Source of the DNA: Caenorhabditis remanei
Lineage: Eukaryota; Nematoda; Chromadorea; Rhabditida; Rhabditidae
NCBI RefSeq assembly: GCF_010183535.1
Contig: NC_071331.1
Coordinates: forward strand, 3,844,001-3,908,000
Direction: 5' to 3'
Length of the DNA: 64,000 bases
A model generated the notes under the pieces. It worked only from the letters and a program-made list of their open reading frames with translations, did no database searches and had not been told where the DNA came from. Both the position numbers and the translations under genes were made by a program. This document shows, piece after piece, positions 12,140 to 23,205 of the stretch (within the stretch, counting starts at the first letter, position 1; the number at the start of each line of letters is the position of its first letter).

Positions 12140-12717
12140 GTTGGAAACTGCCCGTTCGAGATGCGCTGAACTCGTAACGTTTTACATCGCAATTAATCGG
12201 CTCTAAATAATTATTAGCGCAACAAAATCTACCAGTTTCAGCATGTTTGTGGAACATTAGTTATTAACTTTTGGAATTCAACGCCTGGTAGTTTTGAAGT
12301 CTTTCTAAGTTTACAAGTGATTTAAATACTTGGAACATGAATAATTTCCATAACAAACACCTATGTATTGTAGCAATGACCGATCGATAGAAGTTAAATC
12401 TATAATAAATGACATGCTTATAGGAAACAAAAAGAAAAGAAACCGGAAATGAAACCGGCGATATCCGCCGAAAAGTGCCCGTTTTAACAACCCTACTTGT
12501 GTACACTGATTCAAAATAGATTCACTAATGCTCTTGCACCTTTCGACAAAATATTATGAAAAACACCGATTTTTTCGAAATTTCAGTCATAGGATGTACT
12601 AAGGGTTGACACACATGATAGCCACTTCACAATGTGAACATTGAAAATTCAAGAAAAAGAAAAAGAAATCATCACTCGAAACAGAAAAAATAATTTACTT
12701 TCATGTATAGTCGACAT

Positions 12718-12858
12718 CAGAGTTGCGCGGAATTCCGACTTCCGACTTCCGACTTCCGGTTTCCAACTTCCGACTTCCGGCTTCCGACTTCCGTTTTCGA
12801 AATTTTACTTCCGACTTCCGACTTCCGTTTTAGAAAAAATCACTTCCGCGCAACTCTG
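12718..12858. mobile_element. hAT-like MITE filled with CTTCCGA repeats, copy A
   Basis: Terminal inverted repeat CAGAGTTGCGCGGAA/TTCCGCGCAACTCTG with an exact 8 bp duplication GTCGACAT (12710-12717, 12859-12866). The interior is almost entirely tandem CTTCCGA(A) units. A second copy is at 21919-22077. Confidence 0.88.
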
Positions 12859-12928
12859 GTCGACATGTACATATGCCATTTTAATGCTTGGTTTTTGGTA
12901 CAAATTGTCATTCGATTACCTTCAACCA

Positions 12929-12934
12929 TTTATT
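12929..12934 (-). terminator. poly(A) signal of urocanase copy 2
   Basis: AATAAA on the minus strand, about 48 nt beyond the stop codon at 12982-12984, in the same context as in copy 1. Confidence 0.7.
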
Positions 12935-12981
12935 CCTATTCCCCAAAATACACACTAAAATATCAATCGAAAATCTCAAAT

Positions 12982-15900
12982 TCAAAACTTCAAAGTCTTC
13001 AGCAGCTCCTCATCCGCCTCCACTGGAATCGTCACTTTCATCCCATCGACTTGCTGCTCCGCACGACGGATCGCCTCCTGCGCCTTGGCGTTTCCAGACC
13101 AAGAACGACGTGCGACTCCATTTGGAACATCCCAGTTCAACATGCCCTCCGCATGACGGGACGCGTCAGGAGACCCATCGAGAACCAGTCCGAAGCCTCC
13201 ATTGATGACATCACCCCATCCAACACCTCCTCCATTGTGAAGAGCAACCCAGGTGGCGCCACGGAAAGAGTCTCCTGGAATATTTGAGCGGAAAATTAAG
13301 TTTGGCTCGGTATCACCTTACCAATACAATTCTGAACCGCCATATCCGCTGTAAACGCGCTTCCATCGTATACATTCGAAGTCTCACGGAATGGAGAATC
13401 CGTTCCCGACACATCATGATGATCACGTGAGATCACGATTGGTGCAGACACCTTTCCAGTTCTGACCAACTCATTGAAGGCAGCAGCCAGGGCGACTCTT
13501 CCAGCACGATCGGAATACAGTATACGTGCCTGGGATCCAACGACCAACTCGTTTTTCTCAGCCTCCTCTATCCATTTTTTGTTGTCCAGATACTGCTGTT
13601 TCACGTATTCCGGAACTGAAAATTTTCATTTTAGAAGAGATTCATATTTGAAAATCAAGTCACCATTAGTCTCCTTCAACTCATCAATAATCTTGCACGC
13701 TGTCTGATCCGTCAATCTCAAATCTTCAGGTTTCCCAGAAGTACAAACCCAGCGGAATGGTCCGAAACCCATTGAGAAAATGTCGCCCATAATATCCTGC
13801 ATATAACTTGGATATCTAAAGGATTTATCATCCTGAGCATCCTCTCTAAGCAAGTTGGCTCCAGCTCTGTGGCACTCCAAAAGGAATGCGTTACCGTAAT
13901 CCCAGAAGTACATTCCTTTAGCGGCAATCTTGTCGATAGCGGCGATTTGCCGGATTAGAGAGTCTTGAACAAGTTTTTTGAATTTCGCGGGGTCAGATGT
14001 CATGAGTTCGTTGGATTCTTCAAAGGTGAGACCTGCAGGGTAGAATCCTCCAAGGAATGGGTTATGAAGGGAAGTTTGGTCACTTCCGAGCTCAACAAGG
14101 CATTCGGGTTCCTCGGCGAGGCGTTCCCTAAAATTCATACTTGCAAACCGGCTCGGTAAAAACGCGCCATTATGAGCTGAAAAATATACCAAAATGTAGA
14201 TCTCGGCGAGTTCTACGTCTGTGACCTATTACGAGCCGGCGAATCGTTTCCATTTTTGCGCTTTTTTTCGCTTTTTACCTCCCGCGGCACATTAACAATC
14301 CGCTATCCGGCTAGTAGTATGTCACAGACATAGAACTCGCCGAGATCTACGTTTTGGTATATTATTTAGCTCATAATTTTGCGTTTTGAGCGAGTTACGC
14401 AAGTATGGTAAAATTATGTTTCAATTTGATTACATTACTTATCCTCTATCCACCAATTTAATAATAAAACCATTTCCCAATAAACTCACCACAAATCCAC
14501 TACGTTTCCCAAGTAACCAATACTAATTGCCGCTTTCTTCTCCCTGTATTCCTTGATCCAATTCACAATTTCCTCCAAATCTTTCGAATAAACATCCAAC
14601 CATCCCTGTTGATGTCTCTTCAACAACGCCGTCTCACTTATTTCAGCAATGACTCCGATGCATCCTGCAATCTTCGCTGCTTTCGGTTGAGCACCACTCA
14701 TTCCTCCGAGGCCTGCAGTGACGAACACTTTTCCGGCGAGAGAGGAGAGACCCATACGGCGACCGGCGTTGAGGACGGTGATCTGGAATTTGGGAAATTT
14801 TGAAAAAGTTTGTGTTTCTTGAAATTGATTTATTGTCTGAAATTCAAACTCAAGCGATCCAATTGCGATTACAACTAAATATGCATTGCTCATAATTTTA
14901 AAGAACCGTGTATGAAAAAAGATATGTATTTTTGGAAATCTAATCCTTGAATCGAATAATTTATATTTGGAAATCACAAATTAATTAAATGCCGAAACAG
15001 AAAAAACTATTATGAATTCATTTTTATCTGTGCATGAGAAGTCGGCGCCGCACTCACGCGGCGGCCACGCCCATTTCTTGCGGCAGTGTTCAAAAATTGA
15101 ACGCAGCGTTAAAATCGGGGTGGGCGTGGCCGCCGCGTGAGTGCGGTGCGGACTTCTCATGCACAGATAAGAATGAATTCATAGGGAAGGCCTCCAGGTG
15201 ACCGTGGAGTTATGGGTCGTGACCTATATCGTTGGAAAGCTGAGAAAACGCTGATTCCGAATATATATTCAGTTTTTGCCCTCGAGGTCTGGTATTCGAG
15301 AAAAACGAGGTCTGTAAACGTCTGTAAGGTAATGACTTGTCAGAAGGTCCAAACTTTGATTTCGTTTTTCTCGAATACCAGGCCTCGAGGGCAAAAACTG
15401 AATATATATTTGGTATCAGCGTTTTCTCAGCTTTCCAACGATATAGGTCACGACCCATAACTCCACGGTCACCTGGAGGCCTTACCTAGTAAATAACGGA
15501 ACCTCCTCCCTAGGAAGGTCTGGGGTGTCTGTTCAAAGATATGAAACGCGTAATATATCGTTGGAAAGCTGAGAACACACTTATTTCAGATCTTTAATCA
15601 ATTTTTGCCCTAGCTTTTTTATTCGAGAAATACAGGATCAAAGATTTTACCGCTAGCACCCGCTTGTGGTTTTTATTGTCGTAATTCAGGCTCACGCAAT
15701 TGGTTGGGGTGATACCACTGTTCTACTCCTAATTTCAAAGAACCGTGTATGAAAAAAGGTGTTCACCGAATCATCGAATAATTTACATATATTTTTAAAT
15801 CATATACTTGAATGCCGAAACAGAAAAAATTAAATAACGGAACCTCCTCCCAATGATAGTCTGGGGTGTCAGTTTGGAGGTATGAGACGTGTCATATATC

Positions 15901-17550
15901 ATTGGAAGGCTGAGAACGCACAAATTTCAGATATACAGTAATTTTTTGCCTTCAAGGAATATCATTCAAGAAATACAGGGTCAAAGTTTCGACCGCTGAA
16001 ACCATGGTACCGACATGTGGTGTAGCAGTGGTGAGGGGCTCCGCCGGAAGTAGAAAAAAGGGAAAAATGGTGTATAGAAATTCTCTGTTTCTAGTAGATG
16101 ATTTATTGTCTGAAATTCCAGGCGATCTCAGTTCATCTAAATGATTTTAATTTTCAAGAACATTGTGTGAAAAAAAATATTTTCAATTCTGATTTGAACA
16201 TGTTATTGAATCGATATAACTCGATATAAATTCACTTAATGCAATATAAAAATGTTTTCGTTATTCGAAAACACTACGAAACGGGAAATTTTCATATGAA
16301 AAAATCAAAAAAGTCGTGCCTGGCTACTATTTAAAAAAGTTTGTGCAAGGATTTTCAAAAAAAATTTCGCGGTCTGAAACGCAAAAGCGGCAGGGGATTG
16401 TGGGCTTTGCCTGCAAGCGGCGCGGATGAAATTACAGATGATTTTTTTCTAGCAACATTGAATTTCTGGGTAAATTCATATTTCTATCAATATTTTTTGC
16501 TTTTTTCTGTTTTGGTATTAATTTTCGATTCAATAATAAGGTCAAGTTCGATTAAAAAAACTTTTTTCACACACTTTTTGATATAAAAATTCCACGTTTC
16601 ACACTGTTTTCGAATAACGAAAACTTTTTATTAACATTAGTTATTTGACCGACCTAAACTTTTTTGACAATTGAGCATCATCCTAAATTTCCATGCTTAC
16701 CGTAGTCCCGTGCACAATCCCCTGTGGTCCAATGTAACAAAAACTGCCAGCAGTCATCTGACCATATTGAGTGACTCCCAAGGCAAAATACTTGTCATAC
16801 AACTCCTTGGTAGAGTAGCTAGGGATCATCTGCAAGAAATATCTAATAACTGTGTAAACACGCTCTTCTGCTACCATTCCATTAGTGACAGTCATTCTGG
16901 GAGAGTCCGGTGTAGAAGGGAATAGTCCTAGTGGGTGTCCAGAGTAGAGGACCAGGGTTTGATGGTCTGTCATGGTGAAGAGGTAGCGGAGGACAAGACG
17001 GAATTGGATCCAGTTGCTGAAAAATAGTTATGTTTCACTGTGAGCTTATAATTACTAGAATTCTAGAAAACTTATTAGGTGATCTCTTGTCATCTTACAT
17101 ACCTAAAAACCTGACCATTCCCACCATAAGTCACCAATTCCTGTGGGAACTGAGCCACTCTCTTGTCCAGATTATTCAGAATCATCAGAATTATTGCCGA
17201 CGCCTTCTCACAATTGGCTCCGATCTCCGACACCGGTGGTGCATACAAATCAAAGTTTGGCATAAATCGATATCCATAGATATGACCGTAAGTGTTGAGC
17301 TCCTCTGCGAATTCCTTAGCGAGAAGAGCGTGATGCTCTTTTGGAATGTAGCGGAGAGCGTTGCGGACGGCGAGCTGTAATTATGAATATTAAATGAAGA
17401 AAGACAGCAGAGTAGGCTATGTACCTGCTTCTCAACCGTGGTGAGGTTGCATGGACGTTTTGGAGCATGTGCTACATTCTTGAGACGTTGCTCCGTGGGA
17501 TGCTTCAGGAGAGGAGAAAATGGGTCAACGAAGAGAGATGGGATGTGCAT
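12982..17550 (-). CDS. uroc1: Urocanate hydratase (urocanase), copy 2, seven exons
   Basis: Second intact urocanase, tandem to copy 1 and in the same orientation. Exons 5' to 3': 17550-17425, 17374-17103, 17016-16701, 14782-14490, 14127-13664, 13615-13322, 13274-12982. Every exon has exactly the length of its counterpart in copy 1 (126, 272, 316, 293, 464, 294, 293 nt), again giving 685 aa. The protein is nearly identical. Visible changes include Cys to Arg at residue 22, differences around TVEHVYTVV/AEERVYTVI in exon 3, and Arg to His before NPFLGG in exon 5. All family motifs, including the glycine-rich GGLGGMSGAQ segment, are kept and no frame is broken. Intron 3 (1918 bp) holds several palindromes and a duplicated piece of its own 5' part. 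Conserved exons with strongly diverged introns argue that both copies have been under selection. The start codon carries the same uncertainty as in copy 1. Confidence 0.94.
14164..14407. mobile_element. CATACTTG-family MITE, left end lost, in intron 4 of urocanase copy 2
   Basis: Same insert as at 1335-1605, at the same intron position and ending in GTTACGCAAGTATG. Internal deletions have shortened it. It marks an insertion older than the gene duplication. Confidence 0.75.
15011..15183. mobile_element. Palindromic MITE in intron 3 of copy 2
   Basis: Arms run from TATGAATTCATTTTTATCTG through GCATGAGAAGTC and GGCGGCCACGCCCA to the reverse complement ending GATAAGAATGAATTCATA. The loop is about 40 bp. 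It is absent from copy 1. Confidence 0.7.
15187..15483. repeat. 300 bp palindrome in intron 3 of copy 2
   Basis: AAGGCCTCCAGGTGACCGTG ... reads back as CACGGTCACCTGGAGGCCTT. The two strands therefore give the same spurious 82-codon frame. Diverged single-arm relatives follow at 15500-15660 and 15840-16000 (shared CGTTGGAAAGCTGAGAA). Confidence 0.75.
15490..16010. repeat. Diverged direct copies of the palindrome arm, and duplicated intron piece
   Basis: Two segments share GGAACCTCCTCCC, AT(C)GTTGGAA(A/G)GCTGAGAAC and GAGAAATACAGG. Between them, 15675-15840 repeats intron sequence found at 2037-2215 in copy 1 (TTGGGGTGATACCACTGTTC). The start of this intron (14840-14910) carries another copy of the same stretch. 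Confidence 0.6.
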
Positions 17551-17670
17551 GCTGGAAAATTTTGGAATGAGAGGTTACGACAAAGAGGGAGCGGAATAAT
17601 ATTAGAGAATGAGGTAGCAAACTCACAGAATGACGGAAACAGAAACAATATCTTTACAAAAATGCACGAT

Positions 17671-17770
17671 GAGGCCAGGGACACCAATGCAACCGCGCTC
17701 TATTGACAAGAATGGTACATTTTTTTGTATCCCGGTGAACATTCGAATGTATATGCATACTATACGGGCT
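17671..17770. repeat. Half of the 4262-4462 inverted-repeat element
   Basis: GCGCTCTATTGACAAGAATG and the following bases match one arm of the palindrome upstream of copy 1; the other arm is missing here. Confidence 0.5.
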
Positions 17771-17826
17771 AACTTCAAATTGAAAAAGATGTAACTGATT
17801 AGGGAAATCGAGGCTTACTGAAACAG
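17759..17826 (-). ncRNA. Candidate 21U-RNA (piRNA) locus, duplicate of the one at 5923
   Basis: Exact CTGTTTCA on the minus strand (17819-17826). YRNT (CAAT) with T at 17779, 40 nt, predicts a 21U-RNA at 17779-17759. The core, spacing and predicted start are all kept relative to 5943. Confidence 0.7.
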
Positions 17827-18190
17827 AAAAATTTAGCCATTGCGTTTATTTCTAAGTATCAATCTAACAGATATAAAGCGATTTCGAGTCCTTAAACATT
17901 ATTAAAATGAAAAAACGAAACGATACAACCCACATCAAGTCCAACACAAACCGAAACCATAAACTTGAAACCGTTGAAAAATGGGCGGTACCAAACGGAT
18001 GTTCGATCTCCCCACCCTCTCTCCACGTGGTCTCCACCTTTTTCTTCGAATTTCGGTGGTAAAATGCCAAAAAAAATCATTTTTACCAGTTTTCCGAACT
18101 AGAAGTCGAAGGAAAGAGAACTGGAGCTATGAAATGTTTTTCACCAAATACCAATTTTTAGAGTAGCCTCGCATACTTGAATACATAATA
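17759..18190. repeat. Upstream segment duplicated with urocanase
   Basis: Counterpart of 5923-6340, including the CTTGAAACCGTTGAAAAATG block (near 17963). Confidence 0.65.
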
Positions 18191-18539
18191 ATGCTGTTGC
18201 ATTGATATGTCTAGAACACAATGGTTAAAAATGCATTTGTTAGAATGATGTGAGACCAAAATATGTATAAACATATTTTCCGTACCGGGCTATTCTGTTT
18301 GAAACTGTGAAATATCATGTTAGGAGTCGTTGAAGAGGGTTTAAAAAAATACTAAACATTTGCTAGTATTGTTTTATTTAAAAAGATTCCGAAACAGTAG
18401 TCTCTGAGTTCAAATTTTTAATCATTGTACCGATTGAGTAATTTTATGTCAAGAGGCAAACAAAATTGTTACGAAAAACAGCAAAAAGCAACACCACCTT
18501 AAAAAATAAATTTGAAAATGGGAAAATCAGACCGGAAAC

Positions 18540-18720
18540 ATATTAGCTACCTCGAAATAGAAGATCGCTATCAACTCTCATCAAGACCAACATAAACTGA
18601 AACCATAAACTTGAAACCGTTGAAAAATGGGCGGTACCAATTGGATGTTCGATCTCCCCACCCTCTCTCCATGTGGTCTCCACCTTCTTCTTCCAATTTT
18701 AGTGGTCATCCGATTCCATT
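18540..18720. repeat. Third copy of the urocanase-upstream block
   Basis: CTTGAAACCGTTGAAAAATG and the following GGTTC-type bases recur as at 6139 and 17963, with the nearby CTCCCCACC stretch. Local tandem copy; function unknown. Confidence 0.55.
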
Positions 18721-19501
18721 CGCGCGAGACTGTCATAAAACCGCTCCTGTTTTGATGATTCTCATGGTATTGATACGGCGCACGGTCCTTGACGACCGAT
18801 TTTATTGCCAATTTCCATTTTGTGACTGAAGGTGGACGGGGGAACAGAAGATGATGATACCAACTTTGTAAACAAGAGGAGAATGTTCGAGAAAATCGAA
18901 TTAAGGGAAGGTTTTGGAGAAATTTAAAGTAAAGGAGTTAAGAGAAATGCGAGACAAGCAGAACAAATGTTACTTTGTGAATTAAATCTTCTTCTTGAAA
19001 CTGAAAATTTTGAAACACATATAATAGGTTTGGTTTTTTCTGTTTCATAAAAAAGTTGTAACTAGAAATCTTAATCAATTCCGAATAATAGCCTAGGAAA
19101 AACACCGCTTCTAACAAAAAACTTTTCAAGTTTGGAAGTCGGCACTTATCTGAAACTGAAAATTTTTTATAATTTCAGTTCAGGGATAATAATTATATTG
19201 AAGCAATATGAAGTAGAATCTAGCAGGCGATTCTGAAAATTTTAAAACTGTTTTCTTCATTTTTCATATGTGAGTTCAGAATCATGTAATACTTTATAGA
19301 TATAATCGAGAAAAAAAAATCAAATCATTAAAAAATCTACTAATAGAGTCTCTGCAATTAATTTTTGACATAAACCGCGTTTTTTTTTACCAAAGTCTTG
19401 TTTCCGTTTAGTGATATCTAGCCATTAGACCTAGGTTTACGGTTCTGATTCTGCAGTTTTGCTCTATTTTGGTCATTTCTAATTGGTGACAGCACTAAAA
19501 G
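18721..19501. other. Intergenic, one piRNA candidate
   Basis: Nothing gene-like seen apart from the candidate locus at 19040-19109. Confidence 0.45.
19040..19109 (+). ncRNA. Candidate 21U-RNA (piRNA) locus
   Basis: Exact CTGTTTCA at 19040-19047; YRNT (TAAT) with T at 19089 (42 nt). Predicted 21U-RNA 19089-19109. Confidence 0.62.
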
Positions 19502-19789
19502 CATACTTGCAAAATATCGGCCCCGGTCGGCCCGGAGTCAAAAAATGAGCACAATTTTTTCACAAAATTTTTCGAAATTTTTTGAAATTTCATCAAAAAT
19601 AGTCAAAAATCCTATGTACACTTGAGTTTTATCGATATGTAAAAACATAGTCGAAAATTCGACTTTTTTTGCGAAAAAATCAAAAAAAAAAATTTCAAAA
19701 AAATTCAAATTTTCAAATTTTTGTATTGTGACCCGGGCCGGTGAATATTCTCAAATCGGCCCGGACCGGGCCGGCCCGTTGCAAGTATG
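19502..19789. mobile_element. CATACTTG-family hAT-like MITE
   Basis: Termini CATACTTGCAA/TTGCAAGTATG and an exact 8 bp duplication ACTAAAAG (19494-19501, 19790-19797). CGGCCC-rich subterminal parts flank an AT-rich core. It differs internally from the 5333 and 43372 copies, so the terminal repeats mobilise different cargo. Confidence 0.85.
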
Positions 19790-20245
19790 ACTAAAAGGTT
19801 ACAATTAATTATTTCTCGTTTTCACGTTCTTGCTATAATCTTCACTTGTACAGGAATTGAGAATTTTCTGTTTAGATCTTTTAAAATTAAAATCGAGGTC
19901 TTCAAGAAGATCAAATCAAAATTTACGAGTCGTTTTTTGTTATCATTTTGGAACAGTTCAGCTGAATAACTTTAGAGTAATTGTAAGAACATTTGAATTT
20001 GAGTTTATTGTGTTTTAGTGTATCTTCTTTATCTAGAATAAAGTGAACTCCAGAGCAGTAAGAAACAAGAAAAGTTTGTAGTTATCCAGTAGTGTATTCA
20101 CTAGCCAAACTGTCTTTTATTATTCAACAATTTCTGAACCGCCAGGACAAAAAAAACATGCATCCTGTCTACATAAAAGTTGGTTGTGATAGACGTTTAC
20201 CACTAAGAACTATGTTTCAAAGTTCCTACAAATATTTCGTTTCCG

Positions 20246-20253
20246 TGAAACAG
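20246..20253 (-). promoter_or_regulatory. Ruby motif (21U-RNA promoter core)
   Basis: Exact CTGTTTCA on the minus strand. YRNT occurs with T at 37 nt (20209) or 44 nt, outside the commonest spacing. Confidence 0.48.
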
Positions 20254-21052
20254 ATACTGACGATTTCTTGATCAACTGGATCATTATCGAAACAACACAT
20301 GTAAAAAAGTTTTCTCCAACAAGTCCTCGAAGTGTCCTCTTTCAAACGGCTCAAGAATTTAATACCGGATACTTTCGAGTCCGCAGATTCCAAATCTGAA
20401 ATAATTCTGGTAAATCCTTCTGTGAGCCGAGTTACGATCGCAATCATTTAAGTGGTTGAAATTCATTTTAGTTTTGCCGTTTCTGTGAATATATTTGTGT
20501 GAACAGTAATTCACAAGAACATTATCTGTTCCACTTTTTACATTTCTTACTGTGTTACATTCAGCCGTACTGATAACTTTTGGAAACGCCAGTATTTTTC
20601 ACAAGTTTAAATGCATTTTTTATTAAACTGGAAGAGTTCATTATGATCTTATAAATACCGAAAAATTAAGGTATAATTGAATCAGGTAAATAATTTTGAG
20701 AAACTACAATGTATCTAAATTGGACAAACCTTATCGTGGGACCATGTCATGGACTGATTCGAAAGTTCCATGTTCAAAATGAGGAAGATAGAGTATTAGA
20801 TTTGTGTTTTAAATAATCTTTCCTATTTGGTGTGCAATTCTTTTAAATTTATTACTAGAAAATAAATAAACATCAGTCCAAGTCAAATTGAACAATCTTC
20901 GGAACATATTTTTTTTAGGTTTCAGATTGTCTTTATAGTGTTTTTTCTGATCAGCGTTGTTAATATCGAAGGGCTTCGTCTCGCAGTTTAATCAGGTTCT
21001 ATGTAAAAAAAATTGCAATTCTACTTTCGTGTTGTTGCATTCTCCTTTTGGA

Positions 21053-21120
21053 CTGTTTCAGTATCAAGTTTTATTAAAAAATTAGGCCTAGAAATTTGGT
21101 AATTTTAACGTAGTCTATTG
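21053..21120 (+). ncRNA. Candidate 21U-RNA (piRNA) locus
   Basis: Exact CTGTTTCA at 21053-21060; YRNT (TGGT) with T at 21100, 40 nt. Predicted 21U-RNA 21100-21120. Confidence 0.7.
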
Positions 21121-21918
21121 GTATCTAGAAAATTTGAAAATATTATGAAACACAGAACAAATTATAGATAACAAACACAATTAAGTAGCAAATGGATATC
21201 AGACTTCGTGATTTTTTGCACGTCAGTCTTCAAATATGATTTTCATTTATAATATTATAACATTTTTATCCTGCGCCCACGGAAGAAGTATTAAGCCACA
21301 AGTTTTTTCAATCTATTTTCACCCTTTTTGAAGCACTAAAAGTATTTCAAACGATATAAATAGTCAAGCTGTAATTTTGGTTTTTCTCTGTTTCTAAGTT
21401 TTGTGAAAAACTGGTTTATAAACCCATCTTCAGTTCTAAAATAATATGATGCATGATGCTGAAAAATTATATTTTCGAAAATAGAGTAAAAATAATTCGG
21501 AAAAATGATAAACCTTGTCAAATAGACAAGGAATAATAATTGGAAAAAATGAAAAATGCAGACAAGGTCCCATTTGCATTAGAGCGAATATACAGTTGCT
21601 GCGCGACTGTTGTGAGATTGTTGCACAAATGATGCATGCCCCAAAAACAAGGGAACCGCAATACCGTGAAAGCTGTATAACTGTTGCACATGCTCTGATT
21701 TATCGTTATTGCGCTGGAACTGTAGCAATCTTGTCGCGTAACTGTTGCAAAAGCTATGAAAGCTGCGAAACTATAGCGGGAAGTAGCCGAGTTGACATCA
21801 AGATAAGATGTCAGGAGAAGCAACTTTCTCGAAAGTATTTGTGATTATAATGTCTGATTTATGAATAAGACCTACTTCAAATCAGACAAGCTGTAAAGTT
21901 AAATCAATACAAAAGGGG

Positions 21919-22077
21919 CAGAGTTGCGCGGAATTCCGACGTCCGACTTCCGACTTCCGACTTCCGGGCATTTTTTCACTTCCGACTTCCGACTTCCGAC
22001 TTCCGTTTTGAAAATTTTACTTCCGACTTCCGACTTCCGACTTCCGTTTTTGAAAAAATCACTTCCGCGCAACTCTG
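21919..22077. mobile_element. hAT-like MITE filled with CTTCCGA repeats, copy B
   Basis: Same terminal repeats as 12718-12858 (CAGAGTTGCGCGGAA and inverse). It has an exact 8 bp duplication AAAAGGGG (21911-21918, 22078-22085). The repeat number and the spacer words between CTTCCGA blocks differ from copy A. Confidence 0.88.
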
Positions 22078-22711
22078 AAAAGGGGTATCAGTGAAATGAA
22101 CAATCTGCTTCACTAAAAAAAACTTGAAAAAAACTGTCTAATTAAAAATTTATTTCAATCAAACGATCTAATTAAGAAGCCGTGAAATTGTTTCTGTTTG
22201 AAAACTATGTTAAACATAAAATTGTTTTGGATGTATTACTTGGTGTCCTCACAGAATAGGTTTTTGGGAGTTGTTTCAAAGTGTTTTATATTTTTTTTTT
22301 GTACAATTAAGAAGACTACGTGCCACAGTCACAATTAAATTATTTCTTAGAAAAGAGTATGATATTTTAAATCTACTGCTTTAATGTGTTTTTCCGGTTG
22401 AAAACAGTACATATCCTGAAACGGAAAAAAAAGAAATGTCATGGTTTCGAAATGTCTCAGTTTCTAAAAGTTTGGTTTAATAACGAGCAGTCGAAAAATA
22501 TTTACGGTTGCAGGAAGGATTTACCTGCATTGCTAGTAATTTAAAAAAGTTGGACCGTGTTTGCTAGAAAAAATTTTCATCTCAACCTCTCTGAAATGAT
22601 GATGAATCAATTAAGCAAACTTTTACCTCTTTAGGTACAGATAGCAAACTGATCTTATGGTTTCTCCAATTCACCTTTCCCTAAAGCAGTAAAATTTTGT
22701 GTACAAATTTT

Positions 22712-22719
22712 CTGTTTCA
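22712..22719 (+). promoter_or_regulatory. Ruby motif (21U-RNA promoter core)
   Basis: Exact CTGTTTCA; YRNT with T at 43 nt (22762). Confidence 0.5.
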
Positions 22720-22932
22720 GTTGTTTTATGTTTTCTGCGAATTCTATTATACTTGACGTATTATTATCGTGGCATGTTAAAATAAAGCTATCTGTAGAAA
22801 GTTTGTGTGTATAGGCTGAGAGTATAATTTGTTCTTTTTCTCGTTTGTGCTGATGACGATTCCTCAATTTCCCATCCATATCAAATCTTTTTTATGAAAA
22901 ACTAATTAAAAAAAAATAAAATAAAAACAGGC

Positions 22933-22938
22933 AAAAAA
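22933..22938 (-). terminator. RNA polymerase III terminator of tRNA-His
   Basis: Six T on the minus strand, 4 nt past the tRNA 3' end. Confidence 0.75.
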
Positions 22939-22942
22939 GAGT

Positions 22943-23014
22943 TGCCTGCTGCTGGAATCGAACCAGCGTAGCCACGGCCACAACGTGGAGTACTAACCAC
23001 TATACTAAGCAGGC
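22943..23014 (-). tRNA. tRNA-His, anticodon GTG
   Basis: The minus strand folds as a complete cloverleaf of 72 nt. The acceptor stem GCCTGCT/AGCAGGC is fully paired. The anticodon stem CCACG/CGTGG encloses TTGTGGC (anticodon GTG). The T arm is GCTGG-TTCGATT-CCAGC, and the discriminator is A. A- and B-box sequences are intact. The base before the 5' end is G, the position where eukaryotic tRNA-His receives its extra G after transcription. Confidence 0.95.
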
Positions 23015-23122
23015 CAAGAGTACACCGCACGTAATGGCAATTAGATTACCGGCGGAGATGGCAAGGGGGAGAGAAAGAGGGCAGCGACAATAAGTATGCA
23101 ATGGAGACCACAATTTGCCAGC

Positions 23123-23195
23123 GGTCTCGTGGTGTAGTGGTTATCACATCTGTCTAACACACAGAAGGTCGGCGGTTCGATCCCGCCCGAGATCA
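23123..23195 (+). tRNA. tRNA-Val, anticodon AAC
   Basis: 73 nt cloverleaf. Acceptor GGTCTCG/CGAGATC (one G-T pair), D-arm with TGGTGTAGTGGTTATCA, anticodon stem TCTGT/ACAGA with loop CTAACAC (anticodon AAC), T arm GGCGG-TTCGATC-CCGCC, discriminator A. It is divergent from the tRNA-His, 108 bp away. Confidence 0.95.
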
Positions 23196-23199
23196 CCTG

Positions 23200-23205
23200 T
23201 TTTTT
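23200..23205 (+). terminator. RNA polymerase III terminator of tRNA-Val
   Basis: Run of six T starting 5 nt after the tRNA. Confidence 0.75.

Larger units (their letters stand above)
19790..21918. other. Intergenic, piRNA motifs
   Basis: No gene recognised. Ruby motifs lie at 20246 and 21053. At 21590-21790 diverged repeats of ACTGTTGC-type words keep a frame open on both strands; this looks like an old repeat rather than a gene. Confidence 0.45.

Noticed and set aside
15212..15460. 82-codon frames on both strands with the same start
   Set aside because: Artefact of a palindrome in a urocanase intron.
17550..17700. Upstream coding exon for urocanase joined at a GTGAGT site near 17632
   Set aside because: A frame is open and a donor-like site exists in both copies, but no ATG or family similarity supports it; the ATG after TTTCCAG is preferred.
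21515..21844. 109-codon frame with a 101-codon frame on the opposite strand
   Set aside because: Open on both strands because of diverged ACTGTTGC repeats; not protein-like.
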